Source: an uncultured Pseudomonadales bacterium | GTDB taxonomy: Bacteria > Pseudomonadota > Gammaproteobacteria > Pseudomonadales > Azotimanducaceae | Direction: 5' to 3' | Assembly: GCA_958295875.1 (NCBI GenBank) | Contig: OY282379.1 | Span: 1,116,001 to 1,180,000 of the forward strand | DNA length: 64,000 bases | In this document: positions 56,551-64,000 of the stretch, one piece after another | How positions within the stretch are numbered: the first letter of the stretch is position 1 | How the letters are laid out: every line of letters begins with the position of its first letter | Translations under genes and position numbers: made by a program | Notes under the pieces: generated by a model | The model's database searches: none | Told to the model about the DNA's origin: nothing | Seen by the model: the letters and a program-made list of their open reading frames with translations, nothing else

Positions 56551-57204
56551 CTACTCGGCGTCTTCTTGGGGCGTTTCGCCCTCTTCGGACTCGCCTTCCT
56601 CGTCCTCTTCACCGCCGAGGCCGCCGCGCGGCGCTTGCACCGTCACCACCGAGGCATCGTGGCCAGCCCCTTGCGCCAGCGCGACGATGGTGACGCCTTC
56701 CGGCAACACGACATCCGAGAGGTGCAGGGATTGGCCGACTTCCAGCGCCGCGACATCGACCTCGATGTACTCCGGCAACTGCTCCGGCAGGCAGGAGATT
56801 TCAAGCTCGATCATGTTGTGGGCGATGAGGCCGCCGGCGCGGGCGCCCTCGCACTGGTCTTCATTGATGAAGTGCAGCGGCACGGCAATCTGCAGCGCCT
56901 GATCTGCGCGCACGCGCAAGAAATCCACATGCAGCACTTTCTCTGTGGCGGGATGGCGCTGCATCGCCCGCACCACCGCCGGCTGGCCGGCGCCATCCAC
57001 CGACAGGTTCAGCACCTGCGAGAAGAACGCCGGCTGCTGCATCGCCTTGGCGAGCGTCCGCGAGGACAACGCGATCTTCACGGGTTCCTCGCCGCCGCCG
57101 TAGACGATGCCCGGCACCTGGCCTTCAAGGCGCCGCATCCGGCGGCTCGCGCTGGTGCCGGACGCCTCGCGGGGCGCGACTTCGAGCATGATTTGTTCTG
57201 GCAT
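56551..57204 (-). CDS. rplY: 50S ribosomal protein L25/CTC-type (bL25)
   Basis: 5S rRNA-binding ribosomal protein in its long general-stress (CTC/TL5) form (217 aa). SRRMRRLEGQVPGIVYGGGEEPVKI begins the L25 domain; the C-terminal beta domain includes GGLIAHNMIELEISCLPEQLPEYIEVDVAALEVGQSLHLSD. A strongly acidic tail (EEDEEGESEEGE) ends the protein. Between prs and pth as expected. Confidence 0.96.
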   Translation of the reverse strand: MPEQIMLEVAPREASGTSASRRMRRLEGQVPGIVYGGGEEPVKIALSSRTLAKAMQQPAFFSQVLNLSVDGAGQPAVVRAMQRHPATEKVLHVDFLRVRADQALQIAVPLHFINEDQCEGARAGGLIAHNMIELEISCLPEQLPEYIEVDVAALEVGQSLHLSDVVLPEGVTIVALAQGAGHDASVVTVQAPRGGLGGEEDEEGESEEGETPQEDAE

Positions 57205-57249
57205 GGATGCCCTCCCGATGAACGGCGGCTTGGGGCCGCCTAACCCCCG

Positions 57250-58194
57250 CTATGGAAACAATTCGCTGACGGACTCTTCCTTGCTGACGCGACGGATCGA
57301 TTCCGCGAGCACGCGCCCAAGGCTCAGTTGACGAAACTTCTCGGCGGCCCGCGCCGGCGCGCACAACGGTATGGTATCCGTCACCACCACCTCGTCGAGT
57401 TCCGAGGCGACGATGCGCTCCACCGCGTCCCCAGACAGCACCGGGTGCGTCGCGTAGCCCGCTACCCAAGTCGCCCCGGCCGCCTTCAGCGCTTCGGCTG
57501 CGGCGCACAGGGTGTTCGCGGTGTCCACCATGTCATCAACGAGCACCGCGGCGCGGCCTTCCACCTCGCCAATGACATTCATCACCTTGGCTTGGTTGGG
57601 CAACGGCCGGCGTTTGTCGATGATGGCGAGGTCCAGATCGTTGATGAGCTTGGCCACGGCGCGGGCCCGCACCACGCCGCCCACATCCGGCGACACCACC
57701 ACCGGGCTGCGATAGCCCTGCCGTTTGACCTCCTCCACCAGCACGGCGGAGGCGTAGACGTTATCCACGGGAATCTTGAAAAAGCCTTGGATTTGGTCCG
57801 CATGCAGGTCTACCGTGAGCAGCCTGTCGATGCCGGCGCCGCCGAGCATGTCCGCCACCACCTTGGCGCTGATGGGCACGCGCGCCGAACGGGGCCGCCG
57901 GTCTTGCCGGGCGTAGCCGAAGTAGGGCACGACGGCCGTGACGCGGTAAGCCGAAGCACGGCGCAACGCATCGGCCATGATGACGAGTTCCATCAGGTTG
58001 TCGTTGGTGGGCGCGCAGGTGGACTGAATCACGAACACGTCCTTGCCGCGCACGTTCTCTTGAATCTCCACGCTCACCTCGCCATCGCTGAACCGCCCGA
58101 CCGTGGCGCGGCCCAAGGCGATGCCCAGCTCATCGACCACGCTCCTCGCCAAGCGTGGATTCGAGCTGCCGGTGAAGACGATGAGGTCCGACAT
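57250..58194 (-). CDS. prs: Ribose-phosphate pyrophosphokinase
   Basis: Makes PRPP for nucleotides, His and Trp (314 aa). Begins [16 protein letters not shown]; contains [45 protein letters not shown] and the PRPP loop [13 protein letters not shown]. Downstream of tRNA-Gln, followed by rplY-pth-ychF. Confidence 0.98.
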   Translation of the reverse strand: MSDLIVFTGSSNPRLARSVVDELGIALGRATVGRFSDGEVSVEIQENVRGKDVFVIQSTCAPTNDNLMELVIMADALRRASAYRVTAVVPYFGYARQDRRPRSARVPISAKVVADMLGGAGIDRLLTVDLHADQIQGFFKIPVDNVYASAVLVEEVKRQGYRSPVVVSPDVGGVVRARAVAKLINDLDLAIIDKRRPLPNQAKVMNVIGEVEGRAAVLVDDMVDTANTLCAAAEALKAAGATWVAGYATHPVLSGDAVERIVASELDEVVVTDTIPLCAPARAAEKFRQLSLGRVLAESIRRVSKEESVSELFP

Positions 58195-58301
58195 TGCGAC
58201 GCCTAAGCGGGCTCGGCGCCAAGCCACATGGGAGACATTTTCGTTGCCTTCTCGAAGAGAGCCCTTCGCGGCGCTCTCACAGACCTCGCAGTGGCTGTAG
58301 C

Positions 58302-58376
58302 TGGCTGGGGTGGCAGGATTCGAACCTGCGAATGCCGGGATCAAAACCCGGTGCCTTACCGCTTGGCGACACCCCA
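58302..58376 (-). tRNA. tRNA-Gln (anticodon TTG)
   Basis: The minus strand folds as a 75-nt tRNA with encoded CCA: acceptor arms TGGGGTG and CACCCCA, D-loop GCCAAGCGGTAAGGC, anticodon arm CCGGGTTTTGATCCCGG with anticodon TTG, and T arm GCAGGTTCGAATCCTGC. tRNA-Gln before prs is the standard gammaproteobacterial location, but the usual lolB/ispE upstream are missing. tRNA genes often mark island boundaries; accessory genes begin on its 5' side here. Confidence 0.98.
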
Positions 58377-58568
58377 ATGGCAGTGGTGGAGGACCCGAAA
58401 CACAGCGACCTGACCACGCCCCTCACGGTGCGCCGGCAAGGCCATCGCATCAACGAGCGCAGCGTATTTTCGCGTTGCGGCAAGGGTGTGTCAAACTGAA
58501 CCGGGGCGAGCGCGGGCGGGCGCTTGTTCTATTCGCCCTGCGCAAGCCTTTCTGTCTGCTCAAGCTGT

Positions 58569-58787
58569 CTAGAGGTCGCGCCAAGCCTCTTCGTCCTCTG
58601 GAGAGTTCCATTCGTCGAGCGTCTGCGACAAGCCGTGGAGGTAGGCGTTGCCGACTGGCGACATCTTGCGGACGACCAAGCAGTTGCCATGCACTTCGAA
58701 CGAGAGCGTGTCGCCAAGGTTGAGATTGGCCGCCTCGCGGACGCGCTTCGGTATCGTCGTCTGGCCGCGAGATGTGATTCTTGCCAT
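58569..58787 (-). CDS. AbrB/MazE-like DNA-binding protein
   Basis: Swapped-hairpin AbrB-fold protein (72 aa from ATG 58787): ARITSRGQTTIPKRVREAANLNLGDTLSFEV, then a short acidic tail (NSPEDEEAWRDL) of the sort that neutralises a toxin. Such genes are usually antitoxins followed by a PIN or MazF toxin, but the 192 bases downstream to the tRNA hold no toxin-like frame. Longer starts at 58793 or 58817 are possible; CATAAT just upstream looks like a -10. Confidence 0.75.
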   Translation of the reverse strand: MARITSRGQTTIPKRVREAANLNLGDTLSFEVHGNCLVVRKMSPVGNAYLHGLSQTLDEWNSPEDEEAWRDL

Positions 58788-58814
58788 GTCCATGCGCGGA
58801 GTATGCGCGGTTTT

Positions 58815-58834
58815 CATTATGCTGCGCCATTATG
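58815..58834. promoter_or_regulatory. Direct repeat CATTATG in a divergent promoter region
   Basis: CATTATG occurs at 58815-58821 and 58828-58834, 13 bases apart, inside the 44-base space between the divergent AbrB-like and MqsA-like genes. It overlaps a CATAAT -10-like box on the minus strand and the start of the MqsA-like gene. It could be an operator for either DNA-binding product. Confidence 0.45.
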
Positions 58835-59281
58835 ACGACCCGACACGAAAGCTCCCTACCGACAGCCCCGCTCGCCTGCGAAGAATGCGGGCATCTCGTC
58901 ACGACGACGTGGCACGACCACACGTTCCAGTACGGGTCTGGCGAGTCTGCAGCCGCGCTTGACGTTCGGCTGCCGGTGAGACGCTGCGATCAGTGCGACT
59001 TCGACTATCTGGACGATGTAGGAGCAAGCCTCAAACACGAAGCCGTCTGCCGCCATCTTGGGGTTTTGACGCCTCGACAGATACTTCAGACACGCGAGCA
59101 GCATGGCCTGTCTCGCAGCGCGTTTGCCGAGCTCACCGGCATCGGCGAAGCATCGCTGTGCCGTTGGGAGAACGGCATCGGCATCCAAGCGCCAAGCGAG
59201 GACCGCTATCTCCGCGTGCTCGCTCATCCGGGCGCCTTGGCGTTGTTGGAGCAGATAGACAGCGCACCGCCCGCCACATAG
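58832..59281 (+). CDS. MqsA/YgiT-like zinc-finger HTH protein
   Basis: 149-residue protein: an N-terminal zinc module with CEEC and CDQC pairs, and a C-terminal XRE helix-turn-helix (LTPRQILQTREQHGLSRSAFAELTGIGEASLCRWENG). This arrangement is that of MqsA/YgiT antitoxins. No mqsR or relE-type partner is adjacent, so it may be an orphan regulator. It faces the AbrB-like gene across a short shared promoter. Nothing is recognised in 59282-59492. Confidence 0.78.
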   Translation: MTTRHESSLPTAPLACEECGHLVTTTWHDHTFQYGSGESAAALDVRLPVRRCDQCDFDYLDDVGASLKHEAVCRHLGVLTPRQILQTREQHGLSRSAFAELTGIGEASLCRWENGIGIQAPSEDRYLRVLAHPGALALLEQIDSAPPAT

Positions 59282-59492
59282 CCACGCGGCGAGCGCTTCA
59301 GGACGAACGCCGTCTAACGCTATGCGTCATGCGCCGCAGCATTGGCCCGCATGGGCACTCTCCCGGACCCGGCGCCCGGGGCCTGCCTTGGGCGCGTATC
59401 CCCGCAGGCGCTCATCCCACGCAGGGGCACAAGCGCTTGGCGACGCCCCGTCCGGCGCGTATCTTGCGCGTCTTTCGCTCTCTGGGGGACAC

Positions 59493-60431
59493 ATGAAGTT
59501 CGACAACCGCGTCACGCGCTTGCTTGGCGTCGAGCGGCCCATCGTGCAGGCGCCGATGGGGTGGATCGCCCGCTCGCAGCTTGCTTCGGCGGTGAGCAAC
59601 GCCGGCGGCCTCGGCGTGATCGAGACATCGTCCGGCGAGCTCGATGCCATCCGGGAGGAAATCAAACGCATGCGCACGCTGACGGACAAGCCGTTCGGCG
59701 TCAACATCGCCCAAGCCTTCGTGCGCGACCCAGACATCGTGCAGTTCGTCATCGACCAAGGCGTGCAGTTCGTCACCACTTCCGCCGGCAGCCCGGAACG
59801 CTACACGGAGCAGATCAAATCTGCCGGCCTCACCGTGTTCCATGTGGTGCCAAGCCTTAGCGCGGCGTTGAAGGCGGTGGCGTGCGGCGTGGATGGCCTG
59901 ATCGTGGAGGGCGGCGAGGGCGGCGGCTTCAAGAATCCCCGCGAAGTGGCGAGCATGGTGCTCTTGCCCTTGGTGCGCTCGAAGGTGGACGTGCCCATCA
60001 TCGCCGCCGGCGGATTCGTCGATGGCCCGTCCATGGCCGCAGCGTTTGCCTTGGGCGCGGAAGGCGTGCAACTCGGCACGCGCATGGTGTCCGCGGCAGA
60101 GTCTCCCGTGCATGGCAATTGGAAGGAAGCCATCGTCGCCGCGCAGGAGACCGACACGGTGTTCCTAAACCGCTTCAACTCGCCGGCGCTGCGGGCGCTG
60201 CGCACCGACAAGACCACGCGGTTGGAGAAAGACTTGGCCACCAACGCGATGGCCGAGTTCGGCACGGCCAAGGACCTCTACTTCGGCGGCGACATGGAGG
60301 CGAGCATCGCCCTTTCCGGGCAGGTGTGTGGCCGCATCGACGCGGTGCGTCCGGTGGCTGGGATTCTGGACGAAATCGAGGCCACGTTCTTCGAGACGGT
60401 GGGCGGGCTGGCGACGCAGTACCCGGGTTGA
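59493..60431 (+). CDS. Nitronate monooxygenase-family flavoprotein
   Basis: FMN-dependent TIM-barrel protein (312 aa) of the nitronate monooxygenase/2-nitropropane dioxygenase family. Motifs: PIVQAPMGWIARSQLASAVSNAGGLGVIE, GVNIAQAFVRDP, VDGLIVEGGEGGGFK, PIIAAGGFVDGPSMAAAFALGAEGVQLGTRM. The His found after GG in fungal enzymes is not at the GGGFK site, so the substrate may not be a nitronate. The start ATG 59493 follows GGGGGA seven bases upstream. Confidence 0.87.
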   Translation: MKFDNRVTRLLGVERPIVQAPMGWIARSQLASAVSNAGGLGVIETSSGELDAIREEIKRMRTLTDKPFGVNIAQAFVRDPDIVQFVIDQGVQFVTTSAGSPERYTEQIKSAGLTVFHVVPSLSAALKAVACGVDGLIVEGGEGGGFKNPREVASMVLLPLVRSKVDVPIIAAGGFVDGPSMAAAFALGAEGVQLGTRMVSAAESPVHGNWKEAIVAAQETDTVFLNRFNSPALRALRTDKTTRLEKDLATNAMAEFGTAKDLYFGGDMEASIALSGQVCGRIDAVRPVAGILDEIEATFFETVGGLATQYPG

Positions 60432-60468
60432 CCTAGCCGGCCACGGCTTCTGCAAGATCCGCGTCTGG

Positions 60469-63315
60469 TCAGGGGGCCGCGGCGCTGTTGGCCGCGTTCA
60501 GGGCGAGCAGCCTCCACAGCGCGTCTTCTTCCACGATGTCCTCATGCCAGCCATACGCCGCGGCGACGGCGGCGTCCAGGGCCGCATGGGCGTCGGCCAG
60601 CCACTGCGGGCGGGCGTTGTAGAGTTTGGTGAGCGTGCGCGCCTTGAGTTGCGCCGCGGCCTCATCGTCGCGGGGGACAGGGCGGCTGGGGTAGCCGGGA
60701 ACTGGCTCGTCGATCCAATCCACCCACTCGGGCGGGTTGAGCCAGCGATCGCGCAATTCGACAAGTCGGCGCGCCGCCTCGGCGATCGCGGCAGCGCGAG
60801 GGTCGGCGGCGTAATCGGCGGCGGGGATGTCGGGCGAGAGGCCTTCTGGGAAGGGGAAGGTCTGGAACGTCGTGGTCGGGGTGTAGCGCGGGCGATCTTC
60901 AAGACTGGTGCCCAGCCGCAACGACCACGCCTCGTGAAACCTGCTGTGGAGGATGCCAAAGGTTGTGTCGTCATCGCGGGCGACGACGATCAATTGACAG
61001 TCCGGGCAGATGCCAGCGGCGAGCCAGACGAACAGCCGGTGCTTGGCGACACGGGGCGTGGCGATGTAGCGGGGCAATGCGCCCAGCCGCTCGAACAGCC
61101 TCTGGCCAGAGCGGTCGTGCCGCCACCAGTTCCGTCGCAGGTCATCACGCTTGTTTCCGTCTCGCACAGGCTTCACATGTTCCCGGGCATGGGCGAACGG
61201 CGCTTCGTAAAGCGCTGCGTCGGTTTCGCTCATCTGGTGTCCGAAGTCGATAATCCATTTGCCCTGCGGACGCCGCGTGATGTCCATGCCGTTCGCCCAC
61301 GGCTTGAGCACATCGCTATTGGGTCGCCCGTTCGGGTTCGCCGGCAGGCGCAGCCACTCGCGCACCAGATCGCCCGGAACGTCGAACGCGCCCTTCTTGA
61401 AGCCGCCGACGAACGCGGTGTCGCGACTGGGGGCCAGTCTCGCCGCCGTTGTGAGATCAGCCGGCCCGGTCGTCAGGTCCGAATTGATCCACACCACCGC
61501 CTTGCCGTCCAAGCGCCTCTCCATTCCGGCGTCCTTCGAACCGAAGCAGACCAGCGACACCCGCACCGAAGCGTCATCCACGGTCCAACGTTGATCGGAC
61601 CACGCATCGAGTATCGCGCCATGCTCGACAATCCGGTCCAGCACCGCACGGTTGCGCCCGCCGCGGATCGAGTTAGTCGCCACCAAGCCGGCCCGGGCGA
61701 TCCCCCCTTGAGCCACCAATTCGCCAGCCTTGTAGAACCAATAGCACACGAGGTCCGCGAAGGCGGGAACGGAACCTTCGTACAGCGTGCGTATCGCCTC
61801 GGTATTGGTGTCTCCGAGCTTGGCGCGCATCCGCGAATAGCCGAGAAACGGCGGGTTGCCGATCACGACATCGGCTTCGGGCCAGTCCGGCTCACCGCCA
61901 TCCGGCGCCAAGATCGCGTCACCGCACTCGATGTTCTGCAGAGGCTTCAGGATCGGATTCCGAGACACGTCGAACCCGTTGCGGCGCATCCACTGGATTT
62001 CGCCCACCCACACCGACACCCGCGCGAGTTCGGCGGCGTAGGCGCTCACCTCGATGCCGCGCACGTTGGCTGGGCCCACCTCCGGAAACTCCCGCGGCAG
62101 GCCCAGCGTCTCGGCCTCTAGCTGCACACGGTGTTCAAGGTCTTTCAGCGTGTGCAGCGCCAAGTAGAGAAAGTTGCCCGAACCGCACGCTGGGTCGAGC
62201 ACGGTGAACCCGCGCAAGCGTTCAAGGAAGACGCGCAGCGCCCGCTCCGCGTCTTGGCGGCGGCGGGTGCGCGCCGCCGGCGACCGGGCCGTCTCCGCCT
62301 GCTCCAGCGCAGCCGCGATCCCCGCCTTCGCTGCCTCCCATTCGGCAAGCCACGGGCGCTGGATGACCGGTTCGACGATGCGCATGATCTTGTCGCGATC
62401 GGTGTAGTGGGCGCCGAGTTGCGATCGCTTGTCCGGATCTAGCCCGCGCTCGAACAGCGTGCCGAGGATCGATGGTTCGATCTCCGACCAGTCCAGCTTC
62501 GCCGCCTGCCGCGCGACCTCGATGTCCGGCTTCGCCAGCGGCAGCGCGGCATCGTCGTCAAACAGCCCACCGTTGAACCACGCCACCGCCTCGAACCCGA
62601 TCCGTCCGCCGGTGGCCATCGCTCCGAACAGCTCGCGCGCCAGTTCCGGGAAGCCCTCGGGCTCGCGCCGCGCCTGTTCGAGCATCCGGGTGAATAGGTT
62701 GTCGGGAAGCAGGCCCACATCCTCTGCGAACATGCAGAACACCAGCCGGGTGACGAAATGCGCGACGGCTTGCGGTGGGTGGCCACGCTCCCGCAAGGCC
62801 TGCGCGAGGTCTGCGAACGCCGCCGCGGCGCGCTCCGTCAGCGCCTGCCGGCTCTCGCCCGGGCGCAGACGCTCCGGGTCTGACATGGCCCACTTCAGCG
62901 TTTCCCGCGCCGTCGCATCGGCGAGGTCTTCCAACGCGAGCTCGTGCGTCTCGCTCACGCTGTTGGTCCAGTTGGTGCGGATGCGGAACCGCGCCATGTC
63001 GGAGACGATCAGCAGCGGCGGGTTCTCCAGCGCCAGCGTGTATTGCCGCAGTTGATCGAAAGCCGCGTCGAGGTTGGCGTGCTTGCCCTTGTATTCCCAA
63101 GCAAAGCAGTGGCGCTTCCACACGTCGGCCCAGCCGTCGCCGCCCGTGTCCTTGCGCGCCCCGCGCTCGAAACAGTAGGCCGCGCCGGTGGGGTCTGCCT
63201 CGGCGGGGGTGGGCTCGTCCAGCAGCCGGCACAGGTCGATGAAGTGCTCTTGGCTGCCGGAGCGCTCCTTCAATGCCGACGCCCGCCACTTGGCGATGAA
63301 CTCCGCCGGCGTCAT
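60469..63315 (-). CDS. Type IIL (MmeI-like) restriction-modification enzyme, single chain
   Basis: 948 aa combining nuclease, methyltransferase and target recognition. The N-terminus carries a D-x9-E-x-K motif (Asp64, Glu74, Lys76 in ADVWKRHCFAWEYKGK), the spacing seen in MmeI. A helical linker follows, then LGAHYTDRDKIMRIVEPVI and methyltransferase motif I DPACGSGNFLYLAL (Asp374), and motif IV NPPFLGYSRM (Asn487), typical of N6-adenine methylation. The C-terminal 300 residues would hold the target recognition domain. The nuclease motif is intact, so restriction is plausible. The gene lies beside the tRNA-flanked accessory stretch. Confidence 0.85.
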   Translation of the reverse strand: MTPAEFIAKWRASALKERSGSQEHFIDLCRLLDEPTPAEADPTGAAYCFERGARKDTGGDGWADVWKRHCFAWEYKGKHANLDAAFDQLRQYTLALENPPLLIVSDMARFRIRTNWTNSVSETHELALEDLADATARETLKWAMSDPERLRPGESRQALTERAAAAFADLAQALRERGHPPQAVAHFVTRLVFCMFAEDVGLLPDNLFTRMLEQARREPEGFPELARELFGAMATGGRIGFEAVAWFNGGLFDDDAALPLAKPDIEVARQAAKLDWSEIEPSILGTLFERGLDPDKRSQLGAHYTDRDKIMRIVEPVIQRPWLAEWEAAKAGIAAALEQAETARSPAARTRRRQDAERALRVFLERLRGFTVLDPACGSGNFLYLALHTLKDLEHRVQLEAETLGLPREFPEVGPANVRGIEVSAYAAELARVSVWVGEIQWMRRNGFDVSRNPILKPLQNIECGDAILAPDGGEPDWPEADVVIGNPPFLGYSRMRAKLGDTNTEAIRTLYEGSVPAFADLVCYWFYKAGELVAQGGIARAGLVATNSIRGGRNRAVLDRIVEHGAILDAWSDQRWTVDDASVRVSLVCFGSKDAGMERRLDGKAVVWINSDLTTGPADLTTAARLAPSRDTAFVGGFKKGAFDVPGDLVREWLRLPANPNGRPNSDVLKPWANGMDITRRPQGKWIIDFGHQMSETDAALYEAPFAHAREHVKPVRDGNKRDDLRRNWWRHDRSGQRLFERLGALPRYIATPRVAKHRLFVWLAAGICPDCQLIVVARDDDTTFGILHSRFHEAWSLRLGTSLEDRPRYTPTTTFQTFPFPEGLSPDIPAADYAADPRAAAIAEAARRLVELRDRWLNPPEWVDWIDEPVPGYPSRPVPRDDEAAAQLKARTLTKLYNARPQWLADAHAALDAAVAAAYGWHEDIVEEDALWRLLALNAANSAAAP

Positions 63316-63520
63316 GCCGGCGCCAACGCTGCGGCGTCGCTTCCGAACGGCGTCTCCATGTTCAAGTGCTCAAGCCCCAATTCGCGTTCCGTTCCCGCCA
63401 AGAAATGCTCGCGCCACCGCACGCACGGCAAGAGCTCGCGTGGCGCCGATCATCGCCGAGAACGCCGCCAGTCGCCAACGGGCTGCCCCAACGCAGGCCC
63501 TGCCGAGGCCCCGCCGGCGC

Positions 63521-64000
63521 TCAGTTGCCGGGCCAAGCATCGTCGCGCACGGTGTAGGCGCCGAACATGCCTTCGAGGATGTTGTCGTGGGCCTGCTTCC
63601 AGCGTTCCTTGGCGTCTGGCGAGGTCTTGTCCCACACGCGCAGCCAGAAAACGCAGGCGTAGCTGCGCACCTGCTCTTCACGGCCGGCGGTGCTGATGGG
63701 TTGCAAGTGCAGGATGATCTGCGTGTCAGACAGCGGCCGCCCGTAGGGGATGGGGTTGAACGGCAGGCGCCGCGCCTCGTCGGCGTAGGTAGCGCCACCA
63801 TCGTCTGTGGCGCTGCCGGCAGGTGGTTCGGGGCGATGCAGGATCATGTGGCGGTCGAACACGGCCACGTTGAGGGCGTAGAGCGGTTTCTCCCGGGTGC
63901 CGCGCTTGTCGTCTGGAACGATTTGATACCAACACGGCGGGTTTTCGCCCTTGGTGCGCAGCAAATCCAGCTGGCGCTGCGTTTCCGCCAAATCCTGCTG
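63521..64000 (-). CDS. Unknown coiled-coil/PPCW protein, 5' part beyond the window
   Basis: The frame is open to the right edge, so only the last 159 residues are visible. It starts within a Gln/Leu-rich coiled coil (LAETQRQLDLLRTKG), continues with NPPCWYQIV, a strand-rich domain (LYALNVAVFDRHMILHRP, DTQIILHLQP, YACVFWLRVWD), and ends NILEGMFGAYTVRDDAWPGN. The coiled coil plus PPCW layout recalls, from memory, proteins encoded next to MotA/ExbB-like genes in some defence loci; this is inference only. The 205-base gap to the MmeI-like gene holds nothing recognised. Confidence 0.6.
   Translation of the reverse strand, partial: QQDLAETQRQLDLLRTKGENPPCWYQIVPDDKRGTREKPLYALNVAVFDRHMILHRPEPPAGSATDDGGATYADEARRLPFNPIPYGRPLSDTQIILHLQPISTAGREEQVRSYACVFWLRVWDKTSPDAKERWKQAHDNILEGMFGAYTVRDDAWPGN

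Noticed and set aside
58377..58568. A toxin gene downstream of the AbrB-like gene
   Set aside because: No frame in the 192 bases up to the tRNA resembles PIN, MazF or RelE proteins; only short shadow frames exist.

Overview
The window looks like the chromosome of a high-G+C gammaproteobacterium. LpoA, YraN and DolP in a row, SspA/SspB beside cytochrome bc1, ZapE beside rplM/rpsI, IbaG-MurA, and RpoN-HPF-PtsN-HPr are arrangements typical of that class. The lineage cannot be named from the sequence. Free-living and host-associated uncultured gammaproteobacteria both fit.

Layout. (1) 1-626 is the 3' part of pilD. (2) 627-9402 is a lower-G+C block that splits pilD from yacG, with coaE missing between them. 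It holds a TonB-dependent receptor, an uncharacterised secreted protein, a SUMF1-like protein and a PQQ dehydrogenase fused to cytochrome c, plus the ruins of an XRE repressor and a tyrosine integrase. (3) 9403-16560 carries yacG, an anchored split-barrel protein, argJ, secA, a metF-like gene, an M23 peptidase and dciA. (4) 16575-29393 is a compact dcw division/cell-wall cluster on the minus strand: mraZ-rsmH-ftsL-ftsI-murE-mraY-murD-ftsW-murC-ftsQ-ftsA-ftsZ. It has a clear sigma70 promoter and MraZ boxes, but no murF, murG, murB, ddl or lpxC. (5) 29561-33571 has rnpB, rsmI, and lpoA-yraN-dolP. (6) 33594-40711 is a minus-strand run: hisD, zapE, rplM, rpsI, petA-petB-petC, sspA, sspB. (7) 40847-41696 is a lower-G+C cassette of unknown genes between hisD and murA, where many relatives carry hisG. 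(8) 41859-51619 contains murA/ibaG and, on the plus strand, yrbG-kdsC-lptC-lptA-lptB-rpoN-hpf-ptsN-HPr-mgtE. (9) 51771-58376 has an SDR, dinG, ychF-pth-rplY-prs and tRNA-Gln(TTG). (10) 58377-64000 is an accessory stretch beside the tRNA: divergent AbrB-like and MqsA-like genes, a nitronate monooxygenase-like gene, a single-chain MmeI-like (Type IIL) restriction-modification protein, and an unknown coiled-coil gene cut by the window edge.

How it fits together. Most of the window builds and divides the envelope: peptidoglycan precursors, divisome, LPS transport, the PBP activator LpoA and SecA export. Very tight, often overlapping gene junctions indicate strong translational coupling. The most interesting accessory signals are four. 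First, a 13-base G tract follows a TTGACA box upstream of the receptor gene, the geometry of a phase-variable promoter. Second, the mobile-element genes inside the island are decayed, one by a premature amber codon and one by a frameshift plus an internal deletion. Third, an unrecognised low-G+C cassette sits between hisD and murA. Fourth, a defence-like module begins at the right edge.
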